Notes under the pieces: generated by a model
The model's database searches: none
Seen by the model: only the letters and a program-made list of their open reading frames with translations
What the model was told of the DNA's origin: nothing
Part shown: one piece after another, positions 37,171 through 39,073 of the stretch
Layout: every line of letters starts with the position of its first letter
How positions within the stretch are numbered: position 1 is the stretch's first letter
DNA from: a virus
Direction: 5' to 3' (one strand)
Virus record (IMG/VR): IMGVR_UViG_3300042914_004718
Span: 1-39,073 of that record
DNA length: 39,073 nucleotides
Translations under genes and position numbers: made by a program

Positions 37171-37865
37171 AAAAAAATCTTTCTGCTATAGCTGCTCTTG
37201 GGTGCTTTCTTGCATTGTTTGAAATGCCCGATGAGTTTTACAAAATTCTTCGCTTCGCCGTTGTTGCCGCCTGCGGGTTTATCATTTTCGATATTCAAAA
37301 AAGCACAGCAACCGACAAGGCCAAGTCATGGAAAACTATCGGATACGGGCTTTTGGCAGTCATATTCAACCCGATCCTTCCATTGGAGATGCATCAAAGC
37401 GATTGGGTTTGGTTCAATATCGCTGGCGCATTGATTTTCGGATGGTTTGTTTTTGGAAACAAAATCAAAGCTATATTCCCAAAACTTATTGAAATATTTG
37501 TTAGCTTTAAAAAACTTAACGAAAATATAATTAAGAAAAATAAATTCACCATAATTTTGGCTTTAATTTGTGTTGCAAGTTTTTTTGCAACCTTGCAGAT
37601 TTCAAAATATTCAAAAGAAATAGCTACAATTTTTGGAGTATTGTTTTTTGTATCGCTTGCCTTGCTTACAATACTTATGTGGGCAAATATGGAATGCGAT
37701 TATCTTGAAGAAAAAGACAACGAGAAAAAAAGGAAGGAATTCAGTCGGAAGTTAAAGGAACTTTCAAAGTGCACCTCCATTGAGGCGCAAAATGAAATGG
37801 TGAAAAACTGGGGGACTGAAAAATCTCCCACCTTGCGCTGCAGGGAGGGTGCGGACATATATTGA
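37167..37865 (+). CDS. multi-pass membrane protein, DUF6804-like N-terminus, AT-rich
   Basis: The product is 232 residues from ATG 37167 (ATGA overlap). An upstream in-frame GTG at 37086 lies in the previous gene and gives non-hydrophobic residues. Four hydrophobic segments in the first 110 residues (FYKILRFAVVAACGFIIFDI, GLLAVIFNPILPL, VWFNIAGALIFGWFVFG) match DUF6804-type small membrane proteins. Two more helices follow, then a charged tail (KRKEFSRKLKELSK). The gene is clearly AT-rich compared with the phage core, like foreign cargo. Possible lysogenic conversion or superinfection role, not shown. Confidence 0.65.
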   Translation: MKKNLSAIAALGCFLALFEMPDEFYKILRFAVVAACGFIIFDIQKSTATDKAKSWKTIGYGLLAVIFNPILPLEMHQSDWVWFNIAGALIFGWFVFGNKIKAIFPKLIEIFVSFKKLNENIIKKNKFTIILALICVASFFATLQISKYSKEIATIFGVLFFVSLALLTILMWANMECDYLEEKDNEKKRKEFSRKLKELSKCTSIEAQNEMVKNWGTEKSPTLRCREGADIY

Positions 37866-37963
37866 GGGCATGAGCGACTCCGAGTTGATCCCCGCGGCCC
37901 CAATGGAGAACCCTTTTCGGTTGACGCCTTGCCAGGCCAATGCCTAACTGAACTACATTCCCA

Positions 37964-38209
37964 ATGAAATCTCCTTTACAAAAAGCCTTCCAATTTTACT
38001 TGGATAACCAAAAGGATTTCGTTCGCAAATACGAAGGCAAACACATTGTCATCAAAGACATGGATGTCCTTGGAGCCTATGACAGCGAGATGGCTGCCAT
38101 TAGCGAAACCTGCAAGAAGCACGAATTGGGAACTTTCCTTGTCCAGTTTGTCGAGCCGGGACAGGAATCCTACACCCAGACATTTCATTCCAGAGTCGCA
38201 TTCGCATAG
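37964..38209 (+). CDS. DUF5678 family protein
   Basis: Eighty-one residues with the DUF5678 pattern: an N-terminal FQFYLDNQKDFVRKYEGKHI, the IVIKDMDVLGAYDSE segment and the closing GTFLVQFVEPGQESYTQTF. In other bacteria, as I recall, such genes are often followed by a retropepsin-like protease gene, and the same happens here six bases downstream. The function of the pair is not known. A conserved adaptor or antitoxin-like role has been a natural guess. It lies in the cargo region after int. Confidence 0.75.
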   Translation: MKSPLQKAFQFYLDNQKDFVRKYEGKHIVIKDMDVLGAYDSEMAAISETCKKHELGTFLVQFVEPGQESYTQTFHSRVAFA

Positions 38210-38215
38210 GCTCGG

Positions 38216-38755
38216 ATGATCACCAAGGCCCATTGCTTCACGGTCAATGCAAACGGGCGTCTGCACACCCTTTCCACGGAAGCCTTGGTGCGCTCATCCG
38301 TGAATTCGGAAAAGAGCGCCACCCATCAAGCCAAAGCGATCTGGGATACAGGAGCCACTGGTTCGGTGATTACCCAGCAAATCGCGGCAACCTGCGGGCT
38401 GAAACCCATAGGCATGACGAAAACATCGACCGCCAACGGCGAGAGGGACAGCGAAGTGTTTTTGATCGATGTGATGTTGCCAAACAATGTCGTGTTTAAC
38501 CAACTGCGTGTGACCTGCGGTGATCTTGGCGCAAAAGGACCGGACATGCTTATCGGGATGGACATCATCGGTCATGGGGATTTCGCGGTGACATGCCATG
38601 GCGGGAAGACCACTTTTTCCTTCCGGCTGCCATCCATGGATCGGATCGATTTTTTGAAAGCCGAGAAAAAACATGTCGGCAGGAACGACCCTTGCCCGTG
38701 CGGCTCCGGGAAAAAATTAAAGAGCTGCTGCAATCTAAAACAATCAAATCTGTGA
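38216..38755 (+). CDS. retropepsin-like aspartyl protease with SEC-C zinc motif
   Basis: This 179-residue protein has an aspartyl protease domain of the retropepsin type with the active site AIWDTGATGSVI (D44-T-G-A) and the flap/fold signature MLIGMDII (111-118). One such domain would dimerise to form the enzyme. The C-terminus carries a SEC-C zinc module (GRNDPCPCGSGKKLKSCC, with C160, C162, C171, C172), which often marks proteins that bind translation-related or other targets. Coupled to the DUF5678 gene, it looks like a self-contained cassette carried by the prophage. Substrate unknown. Confidence 0.82.
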   Translation: MITKAHCFTVNANGRLHTLSTEALVRSSVNSEKSATHQAKAIWDTGATGSVITQQIAATCGLKPIGMTKTSTANGERDSEVFLIDVMLPNNVVFNQLRVTCGDLGAKGPDMLIGMDIIGHGDFAVTCHGGKTTFSFRLPSMDRIDFLKAEKKHVGRNDPCPCGSGKKLKSCCNLKQSNL

Positions 38756-38922
38756 TTCTGATTTATGCCCATAGAGCCAGAATTCATGCGGGTTGGCGGG
38801 TGGGTGGGGGAGTTTGACACGCGGGATTGAAAAAACGATGCCGCCCGCGGAGCGTGTGTTTATGCGGGTGAAAATATTTTTCGGTCTGCGGAGCCAGTAA
38901 TCATGGGCTTGTCAAGTGTTTT
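38756..38922. other. non-coding control region before the circle junction
   Basis: No credible gene is seen. Visible items: a weak hairpin (CCCGC 38844-38848 with GCGGG 38864-38868) followed by an AT-rich AAAATATTTTT, which could end the cargo transcript, and repeated ATGCGGGT words (about 38789, 38862). It joins position 1 in the circle and so forms the upstream part of the early control region. Confidence 0.4.
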
Positions 38923-39073
38923 TATTGGGTGGGTGAACACCCTATTGAAAAAAATTAGAGTTTGCAGTTGACGGGTGTCAGACACCCGCCGCATATTGCA
39001 TCCATGCCAGACAAACGAGCCTCCAATAAAGTCCGTGTCACCGTTCCGATGGAAGACACATTGTTGGAAAAAA
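38923..39073. repeat. right copy of terminal direct repeat
   Basis: Identical to 1-152 except for one missing A in the homopolymer at 38948-38954. It includes the operator palindrome, the early promoter and the first codons of the first gene. Confidence 0.93.
39004..39073 (+). CDS. truncated second copy of the first gene
   Basis: ATG 39004 begins the same ribbon-helix-helix-like protein as at 83, cut by the end of the sequence after 23 codons. It is the same gene seen again because the ends overlap. It is not a paralogue. Confidence 0.85.
   Translation, partial: MPDKRASNKVRVTVPMEDTLLEK

Noticed and set aside
37861-37962. tRNA-like 5' end on the - strand (GGGAATGTAGTTCAGT...)
   Set aside because: The D-stem and acceptor cannot be completed, the putative anticodon stem has mismatches and no T arm follows at the right distance. 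At most a degenerate relic.
1-39073. CRISPR array, transposase or diversity-generating retroelement
   Set aside because: No regularly spaced direct repeats, no transposase and no reverse transcriptase were found, although the fibre region was examined for this.
1-39073. Naming the host phylum
   Set aside because: CACAGAG repeats, composition and SD-less leaders give only weak hints. Without searching the attP core against genomes the lineage cannot be supported.

Overview
The window is one complete genome of a temperate, podovirus-like tailed phage (unit length about 38.9 kb), linearised at an arbitrary point. Bases 1-152 recur at 38923-39073 with one A missing from a homopolymer, so the ends overlap and the molecule closes into a circle. 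Every supported protein gene is on the + strand. Most genes touch or overlap by ATGA/GTGA, and GC is high except for a few AT-rich accessory patches. The host looks Gram-negative (lipoprotein in the lysis cassette, M15-type endolysin). No sequence here names the lineage. The only host clue is the attP core, which is the 3' half of a class II tRNA with a CGA (Ser) anticodon loop.

Layout. (1) 1-1000: early control, with two tiny ribbon-helix-helix-like proteins, a palindromic operator, a HTH protein and two one-helix membrane peptides. (2) 1068-7300: recombination and replication, with a putative single-strand annealing protein, a Cas4/AddB-like exonuclease, a zinc ribbon, a replisome-organiser-like protein, a DnaC-like helicase loader, two small proteins with N-terminal beta-clamp-type pentapeptides, a DUF669-like protein and a frameshifted RusA-like resolvase. 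(3) 7347-12870: terminase small and large subunits, T7-like portal, Bbp19-like protein and scaffold. (4) 12882-14595: a tRNA with CAU anticodon, then a capsid unit (major capsid protein and a possible decoration protein) that ends in an intrinsic terminator. (5) 14598-24878: a duplicated and fused tail tubular protein A, tail fibre, an AT-rich lectin-like protein, tail nozzle, GNAT-like protein and two internal virion proteins. (6) 24878-33109: one 2743-residue polyvalent/ejection protein with an ADP-ribosyltransferase-like module. (7) 33155-35700: holin-like protein, lipoprotein, endolysin, metallophosphoesterase and a zincin-like protein. (8) 35706-38755: attP, tyrosine integrase and cargo (an AT-rich DUF6804-like membrane protein and a DUF5678 + retropepsin/SEC-C pair).

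The most unusual signal is TTTTGACTGATACC(A), six near-identical copies across the genome. Three of the four + strand copies lie directly before the first gene of a module (terminase, capsid, lysis) and the fourth lies before a late replication gene. A - strand copy points at a short segment ending in a strong terminator-like hairpin. It behaves like a phage-wide regulatory element, promoter or operator, that I cannot assign to a known class. Other points to examine are the attP with five GGACAACA arm repeats, a nested reading frame with better codon use than its host frame at a module junction of the giant protein, and the cargo pair beside the integrase.
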